Position numbers and translations under genes: made by a program | In this document: in pieces, positions 24,057 to 32,578 of the stretch | Layout of the letters: each line of letters starts with the position of its first letter | Numbering within the stretch: position 1 is the stretch's first letter | Notes under the pieces: model-generated | Databases searched by the model: none | What the model was told of the DNA's origin: nothing | The model's input: only the letters and a program-made list of their open reading frames with translations | Source: Paenibacillus macerans | Lineage (GTDB): Bacteria; Bacillota; Bacilli; Paenibacillales; Paenibacillaceae | Direction of reading: 5' to 3' | NCBI RefSeq assembly: GCF_023715465.1 | Contig: NZ_JAMBOE010000004.1 | Span: 1 to 64,000 of the forward strand | Length of the DNA stretch: 64,000 nt

Positions 24057-25508
24057 TTAAGACGGAGCCGCAGGCGTGCGCGGCCGTTCATCAATCCGGG
24101 CGACGCAAAGCGCGCCTTCGCCGTAGGAGACGGTCCCTTCTACGGTAACGACCGAATCCGTACCCTTCGCCGCGGCGCCGGGCACCCGGAAGCTGGCCAC
24201 ATCAAGCGGCTCGATCGCCCGCTCCTCGGGATGTGAAAGCTGCGGCACCCAAGCGTAAGGGACGCGGTAGGCGCGGTAGACCATGTTGGAGTTCCGCTTG
24301 TTTTTGTACGGGGAAATGTATTCCCACACAAGCTCATGCTCCTGCGTCACCTCGAAAATCCTCCCGTCCGCGCCTTCCGTTATCAGCGTGTTGCCGTTTG
24401 GCAGGCGCTGGGCGGAGCTGATGTATGGGCTGTAGAAGCGGTAGGCGTCGAGCGGCGCCTGAAATCCGGCTTCCGCCGGCGTGTACTGCCAGACGATCTC
24501 AAGGGTGACCGGATCGATTTCCAGCACGCGCGAGTGGTCGCGGACAGCGTTTTTCTGGCCGGTCGGCGACGCCGGATTCGGCAGCCCGTACCCCCCCCAG
24601 CCGCCGTTGTCGAACACAAGCAGATTGCCTTCGCCGGGCAGGCCGCGCGGGATCAAATGGGCGTGATGCTGGCCGATGATCCACTCCAGATGCTTCACCT
24701 CGGGCGCCGAATAGTCCGGTCCCAGCTTCCAGACGAGGTTTCCGCTTTTTTTGTCGATGATGGCGATGATGTTGCTTTCCCGGGCGTCCCAAATGATGTT
24801 GTCCGGATGGAAACGCTCGTCGCCCGCGTCGTAATGGCGGTTTGGTCCCAGCGCCGACACCGAGTTGATGTGCATCCAATCCCCGGCCTCATTGCCGAAA
24901 AAGCGGGTATTCGGCTCTTCGCGCAGCACTTTTTTCGCCGCGCCGTCGAAACCGAGCTCATCAAAATGCTCATGGCAGTTCCATTCCCAAACGATGTTGC
25001 CTTCCCAATCGACCTCAATGATGGAATCGTCCAGCAGCAATTTATCGGAAATTTTCGGATTGCGCACATTTTTGTGGACCAAAATCAGTGTGTTGCCCTC
25101 CAGCGTTTGGGGCTCGAGTCCCGGCGCAAAATACCCTACAGGGCTGCCGGCCCGCTGATAGTCGTGATGGGCTCTCGCCATCCATTGCGGCTCATGCCCG
25201 GGATCTTCGATCCATTCGTGACGGTTGAAGCGCCAGACGATATTGCCGTCCCAATCGACCTGAACGAGATCGGCCTCGTCCTGGAACCCGTGCTGCGGAT
25301 CGCGTTCGGCCGTGCTTCCAAGCACGTAGCCTCCGGGCAGCAGTTTGTTTGGAAAACCGCGAAGTCCTTGCCACAACCGGATTTCCCTCCCGTTCATATC
25401 GATCAGCAACGCGCCTTGGTCGGCCGCCTGATAAATCGTGTAGCCGCTATAAGCTTTCTCCGGCTTGTAAATCGTTGCCCCTGTCGGGTAAATCGTCGGA
25501 TGCCCCAT
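24057..25508 (-). CDS. Arylsulfotransferase (ASST) family protein, cytoplasmic
   Basis: A 483-residue protein with repeated beta-propeller-like blades of the type VDWDGNIVWRFNRHEW, VDWEGNIVWEWNCHEHFDE and GNLVWKLGPDY. It has His-rich segments (HHDY, GQHHAHLI, MHINS) characteristic of the ASST family, which transfers sulfate between phenolic esters. There is no signal peptide, whereas classical enzymes are exported. The ATG at 25508 is preferred to a GTG three codons upstream because AAAGGAG is spaced eight bases before it. It lies in the sulfonate-type ABC operon, consistent with handling imported aryl sulfates. Confidence 0.85.
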   Translation of the reverse strand: MGHPTIYPTGATIYKPEKAYSGYTIYQAADQGALLIDMNGREIRLWQGLRGFPNKLLPGGYVLGSTAERDPQHGFQDEADLVQVDWDGNIVWRFNRHEWIEDPGHEPQWMARAHHDYQRAGSPVGYFAPGLEPQTLEGNTLILVHKNVRNPKISDKLLLDDSIIEVDWEGNIVWEWNCHEHFDELGFDGAAKKVLREEPNTRFFGNEAGDWMHINSVSALGPNRHYDAGDERFHPDNIIWDARESNIIAIIDKKSGNLVWKLGPDYSAPEVKHLEWIIGQHHAHLIPRGLPGEGNLLVFDNGGWGGYGLPNPASPTGQKNAVRDHSRVLEIDPVTLEIVWQYTPAEAGFQAPLDAYRFYSPYISSAQRLPNGNTLITEGADGRIFEVTQEHELVWEYISPYKNKRNSNMVYRAYRVPYAWVPQLSHPEERAIEPLDVASFRVPGAAAKGTDSVVTVEGTVSYGEGALCVARIDERPRTPAAPS

Positions 25509-25521
25509 GTTCTCCACTCCT

Positions 25522-26187
25522 TTAATAAGATAAAAATTTGCTCTGGCTCTGGCCGTGGCGCTGGCTATGGACCTGGCTATGGACCTGGCCCTGGCTCAGG
25601 TCTTGCCGCTCACTCCAATCATCGCCCCGGCTTAGGTCTTGCCTGCTGTCCAGCTCCAGCCTCTGGCCCGAACGCTGGTCGCTTTCGCCCGGCTTTTGTC
25701 CGGCATTACTCTCCGCCAGCGCGTTCAGCGTTCCGGAGAAATGCTCCAGATTCCCGGTCAGCTTTTGGAAGAGGCCGGCCATTTGCTTTAGCTCCTCCGC
25801 GTGGAAGCCATTGAACAGCAGCGTGATGCACGCCGCGCCGATATTGCGGTTGCGGGCCATCATTTCCCTGCCCTGCTCCGTTATATCCAGCCATACCGTT
25901 CTCCGGTCGAGCGTCTGGCGGACCCGCCGGGCGAACCCTTTTTGCTCCAGCTTGTCGCACAGCCCCGTCACGGCGCCGGAGGTGAAATCGAGCTCCTCCG
26001 CCAAATCTCCAAGCCGCTGCGGCCCTTCCCGGATCATTTTTTGCATGACCAGCAGTCCGGGAAGCGCAATCCCTTCAACTTCCACTTTGTCCCTCTCCTT
26101 CACAAACCGTCTGACCATTTTGCGAAACAGCCAGTCGGCTTCCTCAAGCAGTTCCCACTCCGCATGACAACCGGATATGGGTATCAC
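25522..26187 (-). CDS. MarR-family transcriptional regulator of the sulfur operon
   Basis: A winged-helix regulator: ALPGLLVMQKMIREGPQRLGDLAEELDFTSGAVTGLCDKLEQKGFARR with the wing DRRTVWLDITEQG. The C-terminal about 55 residues are a Gln/Ser/His/Asp-rich, repeat-encoded tail (GQVHSQVHSQRHGQSQ). The start is uncertain. AAGGAGG sits at 26187-26193 and no ATG follows at proper spacing; candidates are a GTG overlapping that site (used here), a TTG at 26199, or an ATA at 26178 exactly eight bases beyond AGGAGG. It is the first gene of the operon, located after a leader terminator. Confidence 0.8.
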   Translation of the reverse strand: MIPISGCHAEWELLEEADWLFRKMVRRFVKERDKVEVEGIALPGLLVMQKMIREGPQRLGDLAEELDFTSGAVTGLCDKLEQKGFARRVRQTLDRRTVWLDITEQGREMMARNRNIGAACITLLFNGFHAEELKQMAGLFQKLTGNLEHFSGTLNALAESNAGQKPGESDQRSGQRLELDSRQDLSRGDDWSERQDLSQGQVHSQVHSQRHGQSQSKFLSY

Positions 26188-26193
26188 CTCCTT

Positions 26194-26253
26194 CGGCAAA
26201 AATAAAAAGCCTCCGAAAGCTCCCCTCAATAGGGGAACCTCCGGAAGCCTTTG
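26194..26253 (-). terminator. Strong leader terminator (possible attenuator) before the MarR operon
   Basis: On the minus strand a stem of about 21 bp (AAAGGCTTCCG... with CGGAGGCTTTTT, and CCCC/GGGG at the top of a small loop) is followed by TTTTTATTTTT. It ends only about ten bases before the MarR ribosome site, so read-through must be permitted for expression, which points to attenuation. No known riboswitch class or T-box was recognised upstream. Confidence 0.7.
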
Positions 26254-26416
26254 GCGGTCCAATCGGCTGCAGTCCAGAGCATATCTTAGACTTCTCTTAG
26301 CACTAATATAATGAGCTGTGAACGATTTTCCATCATATTAAACCAATTATTCTTACCCGTCAAGTGTGAATTAAAAAAACTAGCAGCTTTCAGGAGCTGG
26401 TTTATCCTTCATGAGG

Positions 26417-26738
26417 GTAATGCCGGCCCAAGGGTATGCCAATCCGGCGTTATACCAATATGAGAGAGGCATGCCAATCTTAGGGACATGCTAAACCGGG
26501 AGACATGCTAACCAAAGAGACACGCTAACCTGTGAGACATGCTAACCTAAGAGACACGCTAAACCGGGAGACGTGCTAACCTAAGAGACACGCTAAACCG
26601 GGAGACATGCTAACCTAAGAGACACGCTAAACCGGGAGACGTGTTAACCTAAGAGACACGCTAAACCGGGAGACATGCTAACCTAAGAGACACGCTAAAC
26701 CGGGAGACATGCTAATCTGTGGGCACGCCACATCTCGC
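26417..26738. repeat. 17-bp tandem repeat alternating in 34-bp pairs
   Basis: The word GACATGCTAACC and its variants recur every 17 bases without a break from about 26417 to 26723, about 19 units. Toward the right, two versions alternate (GACATGCTAACCTAAGA and GACACGCTAAACCGGGA), producing a 34-bp higher-order unit; the left units are progressively degenerate. It is non-coding and lies between the MarR leader and the GCAAAAGT array. Confidence 0.9.
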
Positions 26739-26926
26739 GAAATGCAAAAGTGCATGCGAATTTCGTCGGAAATCCCCCGAAATAGGTGGTTCAACTGCAA
26801 AAGTTCATTTCATTTTCAGGCAAAAGATACTTTTTGATCCGATAACCCCAAATCAGATGTACTTTTGCATTTCGATCGCTCAAAAATAGAAGTTTATAGT
26901 GAGTTGAAATGCACTTTTGCATTTGA
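26738..26926. repeat. Four-unit array, family III (AAATGCAAAAGTGCAT type)
   Basis: GCAAAAG cores are forward at 26744 and 26797 and reverse (CTTTTGC) at 26862 and 26914; centre spacings are 53, 65 and 52 bp. A fifth, weaker forward core is at 26820. Flanks are shared (GAAATGCA, GATCGCTC / GATTCGCTC). The geometry equals that of the other arrays although the sequence is unrelated. Confidence 0.8.
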
Positions 26927-27015
26927 TTCGCTCAAGCCGCCATCCTCCCAAAGGAGCATGCGGAGGCAATGACGTTATCCCACCAACGGAAAACCTCAGA
27001 CACGCACGCCGCAGC

Positions 27016-27933
27016 CTATGACACGAGCAGCCGGTAAGACCGCAGCCGCTTCTCGTAATCGGGAATTGGCGTCACGATCAGGAATTCCTCGTTGCCGTAT
27101 TGCCGCTGCATCTCCGCCAGCCGCTCCCTTACTTGATCAGCCGTCCCGGCAAATCCGCTGAAGGGGGAGCCGCCGCGGGCACGATATGCCGCTTCCACGC
27201 TCGCGGCCATTCCCTCGGCCTCCTCCCGGGTTTCGCCGCAAATCACGCTCACCGCGAGGATCGCTCTAGGCGCCGCTTGAAAAGCCGATGGCCGAAAGGC
27301 ATCCCGGTACGCTTTCAACGTTTCGATGCCGTCGGTTTCGCTCATAAAGCGGCCGAACACGTACCCCGTGCCGAACTCGGCGGCAAAGCGGGCGCTTTTG
27401 ACGTTCGTGCCCAGCATCCAAAGCTCGGGCGGCGTTTGCGGAATGGGCCGGGCTTGAACCGGATGGTCCTCATAGCGGTATTCGTCCCGGAGCAGGGCGG
27501 CAAGATCGCCGGCCAACTGGCGGTAACGGGCCACCCGCTTCAAAAAGTTGCCGCTAAGCGCCATGACAGCATGCGCTTCTCCCCCAGGCGCTCGGCCGAT
27601 GCCGAGGTCGATCCTGCCCGGATAGAGAGCGGCCAGCAGCCGGAAGCACTCCGCCACCTTCAGCGGACTGTAGTGCGGCAGCAGCACGCCGCCCGATCCG
27701 AGCCGAATCCCGCTTGTCCGCGCGCCGATATGGGACAGCAGCACCTCGGGGGAGGCGCTAGCCAGCATCTCCATGTCGTGGTGCTCCGAGGTCCAGTAGC
27801 GGACGTATCCCCAACCTTCCGCCTGCTGAGCCAGCAGCACCGCCTGCGCCACAGCTTCCTCCGCACTGTAACCCGGGAGCTTCGGAACCATATCCAGCAC
27901 CCCAAGCTTAAAGTTCATCTTCGGTACGGCCAA
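27016..27933 (-). CDS. LLM-class flavin-dependent oxidoreductase (luciferase-like)
   Basis: A 305-residue bacterial-luciferase-family monooxygenase using reduced flavin. It shows the family N-terminus (LGVLDMVPKLPGYSAEEA), the RYWTSEHHDM segment, GSGGVLLPHYSPLKVAECFRLLAALYPGRIDLGIGRAPGG, and a C-terminal FAGTADQVRERL block. A TTG start at 27933 with GGCGGGAT upstream is used; an ATG five codons in lacks a ribosome site. The substrate is unknown. Single gene between repeat regions; the nearby sulfur operon makes a sulfonate monooxygenase role possible but unproven. Confidence 0.88.
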   Translation of the reverse strand: MAVPKMNFKLGVLDMVPKLPGYSAEEAVAQAVLLAQQAEGWGYVRYWTSEHHDMEMLASASPEVLLSHIGARTSGIRLGSGGVLLPHYSPLKVAECFRLLAALYPGRIDLGIGRAPGGEAHAVMALSGNFLKRVARYRQLAGDLAALLRDEYRYEDHPVQARPIPQTPPELWMLGTNVKSARFAAEFGTGYVFGRFMSETDGIETLKAYRDAFRPSAFQAAPRAILAVSVICGETREEAEGMAASVEAAYRARGGSPFSGFAGTADQVRERLAEMQRQYGNEEFLIVTPIPDYEKRLRSYRLLVS

Positions 27934-28050
27934 ACCGATCCCGCCTTTCTTTTCAAGTGATGTATGTAGTAGCGGGGATCAGTCTCCCCCACCATAATTA
28001 TCGCGTACCGGACGCCAAAGCTCCCCTGCGCCAGCGCCGTTCCCCATCTC

Positions 28051-28280
28051 TCATTGGAAAAATCCAATAGATTGACGGAAATCGCCTAACATTGGGAGCT
28101 CTCATTGGAAAATATCCAATAGAATTCGCTCAAACCGTCCATTTTGCACCCTGCCGAACCTGATCTATTGGAAAAAATCCAATCAAACCGCCATATTTAC
28201 CATTAGATTTCCAGTTCTATTGGAAATATCCAATCAAACCGTAACTTTGCAATTAGATTTCTAATTCCATTGGATATTCA
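28051..28280. repeat. Four-unit palindrome array, family I, locus B
   Basis: ATTGGA-N4/5-TCCAAT palindromes at 28053-28068, 28104-28120, 28167-28183 and 28219-28234 give spacings of 51, 63 and 52 bp. A decayed fifth half-site (ATTGGATATT) is at 28269. Flanking text between units is similar to locus A (for example GAGCTCTCATTGG and TTTCCAGTTCTATTGG), so A and B are copies of one element. Confidence 0.9.
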
Positions 28281-28323
28281 GTCGGAACGTTGCAGGACAC
28301 TTCGTTAAATCCCGTCGCTAGAA

Positions 28324-29253
28324 TTATTGTTTCCAATAAAGCCGCTTGATCCCGCCCGGGGGCAAACGGGTATCCCAAAAGCCGAGCCCGGGCTCCAGCA
28401 TCGCCGACAACAACGAGATGACCCCGCCGTGGGTGACGATCAGCAGCCGTACCGTTCGGGAGTTCTGCGGGAAAACCTTGCTTGCCTCAAACCCCACATC
28501 AACATGTTCGCCCATCGCCTCGATACGCTTCCTCAATGTCTCGGCCGTATCCCTTGCGACCCCAGTATACTCTCCCGAAACCTCTACATTTTCCTGCATC
28601 GCCTCGGCCGTTTCCCCCATCGTTTCGGCGTTCTCAGGCATCACCTTGACGTTCTCACACATCACCTTGACGTTCTCACACATCACCTTGACGTTCTCAC
28701 ACATCACCTTGGCGTTCTCAGGCATCGTCTCGGCGTTCTCACGCATCACCCTGGAGTCTAGTCGTGTCTTCGCTGCATTTTCCCGCATCTCCCCGGTGTC
28801 TTCTCTGCGGCTCCGTCCACCCGCGGCCAAAGCCCGCAAATATGCCGCCAGCTCCTGACACACATCCTCAACCCGCGTCCGAAACGCCTGCCACGACTCG
28901 CCGTCCGGCGGCGTGACCCGCTGCGGATCGTCGATCCAGGCCCTGTACAAGGCATCGTCCTTTAACAGCTCGTACGTCCGGCCTTCCCATGCCCCGAAAT
29001 CCATTTCCCGCAAACGGCAATCGGCCACGCAGCGTTCCGCCAAATCAGACCGGGCGTATTCCAGCGTCTGCCGGCAGCGGAGCAGGTCGCTCGCGTAAAC
29101 GGCGGAGAACTCCACCCCTGCCAATTCCCGGCGCAGCGGTTTAAGCCCGGACGCTTCCCCGGGCAGAAGCGCAAGGTCGCTATGCCCCTGGTACCGACGC
29201 TGTACGTTCCACTCGGTTAATCCGTGGCGGACGAGCCACCATTCGATCCGCAC
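28324..29253 (-). CDS. Histidine phosphatase family protein with a heptad-repeat insertion
   Basis: Phosphoglycerate-mutase-like phosphatase with the RHG motif (LVRHGLTEWN, Arg9-His10), RYQGHSDLAL, SDLLRCRQTLEYA, the acidic DFGAWEGR and the second His275 in VTHGG. A GTG start after AAAGGAGAGAGG gives 309 residues, about 100 more than usual. The excess is residues about 148-264, dominated by a repeated seven-residue pattern (M-x-E-N-x-x-V), encoded by a near-perfect 21-bp tandem repeat around 28630-28735. Alpha-ribazole phosphatase (CobC), absent from both cobalamin loci here, belongs to this family, so that role is possible. Confidence 0.85.
   Translation of the reverse strand: MRIEWWLVRHGLTEWNVQRRYQGHSDLALLPGEASGLKPLRRELAGVEFSAVYASDLLRCRQTLEYARSDLAERCVADCRLREMDFGAWEGRTYELLKDDALYRAWIDDPQRVTPPDGESWQAFRTRVEDVCQELAAYLRALAAGGRSRREDTGEMRENAAKTRLDSRVMRENAETMPENAKVMCENVKVMCENVKVMCENVKVMPENAETMGETAEAMQENVEVSGEYTGVARDTAETLRKRIEAMGEHVDVGFEASKVFPQNSRTVRLLIVTHGGVISLLSAMLEPGLGFWDTRLPPGGIKRLYWKQ
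28630..28740. repeat. 21-bp in-frame tandem repeat inside the phosphatase gene
   Basis: The unit TTCTCACACATCACCTTGACG recurs with three near-identical central copies and diverged copies on both sides. The period is a multiple of three, so copy-number change keeps the reading frame. Confidence 0.85.
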
Positions 29254-29379
29254 CGTCCTCTCTCCTTTCGCTTTCGCCGCTCTAAAGTTTCTCCCATGAT
29301 TATACTCCTCAAAGCCAAGGCTTGGCAGCTTTAGCCGACCCAATTTTAACTTTTCCTTATCGCCCTGGCAGCGGCAAAG

Positions 29380-29463
29380 CTAGCAAGGATAGTAAGGATA
29401 GCAAGGATAGTAAGGATAGTAAGGATAGTAAGGTTGGCAAGGTTGGCAAGGTTGGCAAGGTTA
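29380..29463. repeat. 9-bp tandem repeat (AGTAAGGAT / GGCAAGGTT)
   Basis: About nine to ten consecutive 9-bp units, first AG(C/T)AAGGAT and then GGCAAGGTT. The rest of the gap between the phosphatase start and the FAD oxidoreductase stop (29254-29606) shows nothing I can name. Confidence 0.9.
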
Positions 29464-29606
29464 CGCCGAAAATAGCAGCTGCGGCAGCTCCGGGCGGCCT
29501 GCTGACCCGTGCCGACACCCCCGCCCAAACGACAAAAGGACGGGCCCGGGGTTTCCCCCGTTCCCATCCTTCCCCAATCGCCGCTGTTCAACCAAGTGTG
29601 ATTGCT

Positions 29607-31094
29607 TCAAATATTCGGTGTAATGTGGCGTTTGTTCGCCTGCAAAAACTCCGCAGCGTATTTTTGCGCGTTCCGCGTTTCTCTCTCCACCGCTTCCGGG
29701 TCGCGGCGCAAGGATGCGCCGTTGTTCAGCAACTCGGCGTGCAGCTCCTTGATATCCAGCTCCCGCGGCTGGATTCCCTGCTTGGCGCTCAGCCCCGCCG
29801 CGGTGCCGGCCGCCTGCCCGATCGCCATCACGCTGCCTTGCGTGCGGAAGGAGCCGTGGGCTTCGCTTGTCGCCGAGATGCATCTCCCCGCCATCAACAG
29901 CCCGTCGACCTTGACCGGCACAAGGCAGCGGTATGGAATGTCGTAGGAGTCCTTGATGTCGATCCACGCTCCCGCGGTTTCCGGATCGCCGTACCCCGCT
30001 TTGCCCGCCATATTATGCACATCGATCGGAAAATAGCCTCTCGTGATGACGTCGTCGAACCTTCTGCCCTCGATCACATCGTCCGCCTGCAGCACATAGT
30101 TGCCGACGATATGCCGGGATTCGCGCACGCCGAGCTCGCTGCCGGTCATGCTTAAGAAGGCCTGCTCAAAACCGGGCACATATTTGTTCATGAACTTGAC
30201 GATCGATTCAACCTGTCTGCGTCCTTCGATCTCTCCCGCCGTTCTGGAATCGGCGTTTGTGCCGTCCACGTCGATCACCCGCGTGGAATTGAAATGAATG
30301 ACCCCGGGATGAACGGAATTCAGCAGCAGGATCGAATCCCGCCCGATATGCAGCTCCCCGTTGCCGACCGCCTGTTTTACGAACTTTTTAAAACCTTGCG
30401 CGACGAAATACTTGCTCACGAGCCTGTCCGAATAATTCCGGATCGGAATGACGTCCGATTTCCATTCGAAATCGTCCGGGTTATCGAGGATATATTGGTA
30501 AAGCTTCTCCGTGTCCACGTTGCCCATTTCGAACATCAAGGTCGACGGCTGCATTTTCCGATCCTTGGCCCGCCCCAGCACGAACTCCGCGCCGGCTCCG
30601 CTAGCCACGTCCCCGTCTCCCGTCGCGTCGACAACAACCTTGGCCTTCAAAATATTTTCGCCGGATTTGTTGACGACCTTCACGCCCGTCACCCGGCCGC
30701 CTTCCGTAAGCGTGCCGCTGAACATAGAATGCAGCAGAACGTCCGCGCCGGCTTCTCTGACCATTTCGTAAGCGATATATTTGTATCTCTCCCGGTCGAA
30801 AAAGCCCAGATAAGCCCCGCTGCCGTATGGATCAAGCACTTTGCAATGCCCCGGGCTCGCGCCGTACTCAACCATTCGATCCATAAATTGCTGCGGAATG
30901 CCTTTGACGACCTGTTCGTCCCGAATATGAAAAGGAGATATGGGACCCAATGCCGCCGAAGTGGCCGCACCCCCCAGAAAACCGTTCTTATCCACCAGCA
31001 GCGTGCGCGCCCCCGTCCTGCCCGCGGCAATCGCCGCGATAAAACCGGAAGGGCCGCCGCCCATGACGATGACATCATACTCTTTTTCGACCAT
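29607..31094 (-). CDS. FAD-dependent oxidoreductase (FAD_oxidored type)
   Basis: A 495-residue flavoprotein with the N-terminal dinucleotide motif VMGGGPSGFIAAIAAGRTGA, then LVDKNGFLGGAATSAA and a second FAD motif VVDATGDGDVASGAGAEF. The C-terminal LLMAGRCISATSEAHGSFRTQGSVMAIGQAAGTAA closes the FAD site. The start MVEKEYDV has GGAGGAAG just upstream; the frame is open to 31220 without a site. Last gene of the ABC importer operon (about 94 bases after the binding protein). It probably oxidises or reduces the imported compound; the substrate is not deducible. Confidence 0.88.
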   Translation of the reverse strand: MVEKEYDVIVMGGGPSGFIAAIAAGRTGARTLLVDKNGFLGGAATSAALGPISPFHIRDEQVVKGIPQQFMDRMVEYGASPGHCKVLDPYGSGAYLGFFDRERYKYIAYEMVREAGADVLLHSMFSGTLTEGGRVTGVKVVNKSGENILKAKVVVDATGDGDVASGAGAEFVLGRAKDRKMQPSTLMFEMGNVDTEKLYQYILDNPDDFEWKSDVIPIRNYSDRLVSKYFVAQGFKKFVKQAVGNGELHIGRDSILLLNSVHPGVIHFNSTRVIDVDGTNADSRTAGEIEGRRQVESIVKFMNKYVPGFEQAFLSMTGSELGVRESRHIVGNYVLQADDVIEGRRFDDVITRGYFPIDVHNMAGKAGYGDPETAGAWIDIKDSYDIPYRCLVPVKVDGLLMAGRCISATSEAHGSFRTQGSVMAIGQAAGTAAGLSAKQGIQPRELDIKELHAELLNNGASLRRDPEAVERETRNAQKYAAEFLQANKRHITPNI

Positions 31095-31188
31095 GTTCTC
31101 TTCCTCCCATGCCTGATGTTTTATATTAAGCGGAGCCTTTCCTAAGTTTGGAGAAAAGCTCCGCCCAATACCGTTCCAACCGCTTACC

Positions 31189-32520
31189 TTACTTCTTGCC
31201 GTCGTTGTAGTTGCCCGCAACCGCGTCCAGCGTCTCCTTGGCCGGAGCGTTCTGGAAAATGATTCTTTGCGCCGCTTTGGCCAGATCCGTGCTCAAAAGG
31301 GTATAGTCCGCCGGATAGAAAACGATTTGACCGCTTTCGCTTGCCTCCTGCTTCCAACGCAGCAGTTCCTCGTAGTTAGGCAACGCAGTTACCGCGGCAT
31401 CCTCGTAAGCGGAGGACAGCACGGGCATAACGCCGGCCTCGGCCCATTTGATCTGCGATTCTTTGCTCAAGTAATATTTAATGAACTCCCACGCCTGATC
31501 GGGATGTTTAGTGTTCGCCCCGATCGCCAGCGTCTGGCCGGCGACCATGGTCGGCGCAGGCTGCCCTTTTTCGAATGGTGGCACCGGCGTCGTCATGATG
31601 TTTTGGCCGACCTCGGAGCCTCTGATCGCCGAAGCGCGCATCGTTCCCGACACCGCTGTGGCGATGTTGCCGGCTTTGAGCCCGCTTGTGATGTCGTCAG
31701 CCGTCATCGATATCGTCTGATTGCTCATCGCCCCGCTGTCCACCATGTCTTTAAGGAAATTGATCGCTTTGACGCCGGCGTCATTGTTAAACACCGCTTT
31801 GCCGTCCGCGTCGAACATCTGGCCGCCCGCCGCCCGCAAAATCGGAATGAAGGTCTCCATGAACGATGCCGCGTTCGCTCCTTCGGACATGCCAACCGCG
31901 AATCCCAGCCGGCTTCCGTCTCCCACCTGCTTCGATGCTGCGAGCAGCTCGGGCAGCGTTTCCGGAGCCTTCAGACCGGCCGCGTCGTAAAGGTCTTTCC
32001 GGTAGAATAAGGTGAATACCCTCGCCTCCCAAGGCATCGCCATAATTTCGCCGTTCAGCTTGAGCTGGTCAGCCGAATAGATATAATCGTCTTTGCCTTC
32101 CTGATCCAGCCATTCCGCAGCGTATTTGGTGATGGGCTGAATTGTCTTAGCTTCGGTATGCATTTTCAACAGATCGGTGTAGACGTTCAAAATATCCGGT
32201 CCGCCGCCCGAAGCGGTCGCTTGAATGACCTGGGAATCGATCTTGGAAAAGTGAACGCTTTCAACCGAAACTTTGATGTCGCTCTGGCTGGCGTTAAAGC
32301 TCTCGACGATGCTTTTTAACGCCGCCGACCGCGGATCGTCCTGCTGCTCCGGGTTAAGGAACGTCCACAATCTTAGATCCACGGGTTTCCCGGCATCGCC
32401 GGTTGCCGAATTGCCCGGCGAGTTTGAACCGCCCGGCGTTTCCCCGCCCCCCGAATTGCCGCAACCGGCCAGCGCTCCGATCATCACCACGGTAAACATG
32501 ATCACCCAAAGCTTTTTCAT
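31189..32520 (-). CDS. Sugar-type ABC transporter substrate-binding lipoprotein
   Basis: A 443-residue extracellular binding protein of the family-1 (MalE-like) kind. The start MKKLWVIMF follows GGGGGG, and the signal peptide ends with the lipobox ALAGC. The mature N-terminus is Gly/Ser-rich, then DLRLWTF and a GPDILNVYTDLL segment; EIMAMPWEARVFTLFYRKDLYDAAGLKAPETLPELL is characteristic. It works with the two permeases upstream. No ATPase is in the cluster, so a shared MsmK-type ATPase elsewhere is likely. Confidence 0.9.
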   Translation of the reverse strand: MKKLWVIMFTVVMIGALAGCGNSGGGETPGGSNSPGNSATGDAGKPVDLRLWTFLNPEQQDDPRSAALKSIVESFNASQSDIKVSVESVHFSKIDSQVIQATASGGGPDILNVYTDLLKMHTEAKTIQPITKYAAEWLDQEGKDDYIYSADQLKLNGEIMAMPWEARVFTLFYRKDLYDAAGLKAPETLPELLAASKQVGDGSRLGFAVGMSEGANAASFMETFIPILRAAGGQMFDADGKAVFNNDAGVKAINFLKDMVDSGAMSNQTISMTADDITSGLKAGNIATAVSGTMRASAIRGSEVGQNIMTTPVPPFEKGQPAPTMVAGQTLAIGANTKHPDQAWEFIKYYLSKESQIKWAEAGVMPVLSSAYEDAAVTALPNYEELLRWKQEASESGQIVFYPADYTLLSTDLAKAAQRIIFQNAPAKETLDAVAGNYNDGKK

Positions 32521-32578
32521 TTTAATACCCCCCAGTCGTTTAGTTATGTGAAGAGGTTGTCCCTCTTGACACCGCCGA

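Noticed and set aside
26194..26330. MarR leader as a T-box or SAM riboswitch
   Set aside because: A TTGGACCGCC stretch recalls the T-box sequence, but the specifier loop, long leader and CGTCCC antiterminator partner are missing; no S-box core is found.
29346..29591. 81-codon minus-strand frame over the 9-bp repeats
   Set aside because: Translation is repeat-derived (LANLTILTI-type); no ribosome site.
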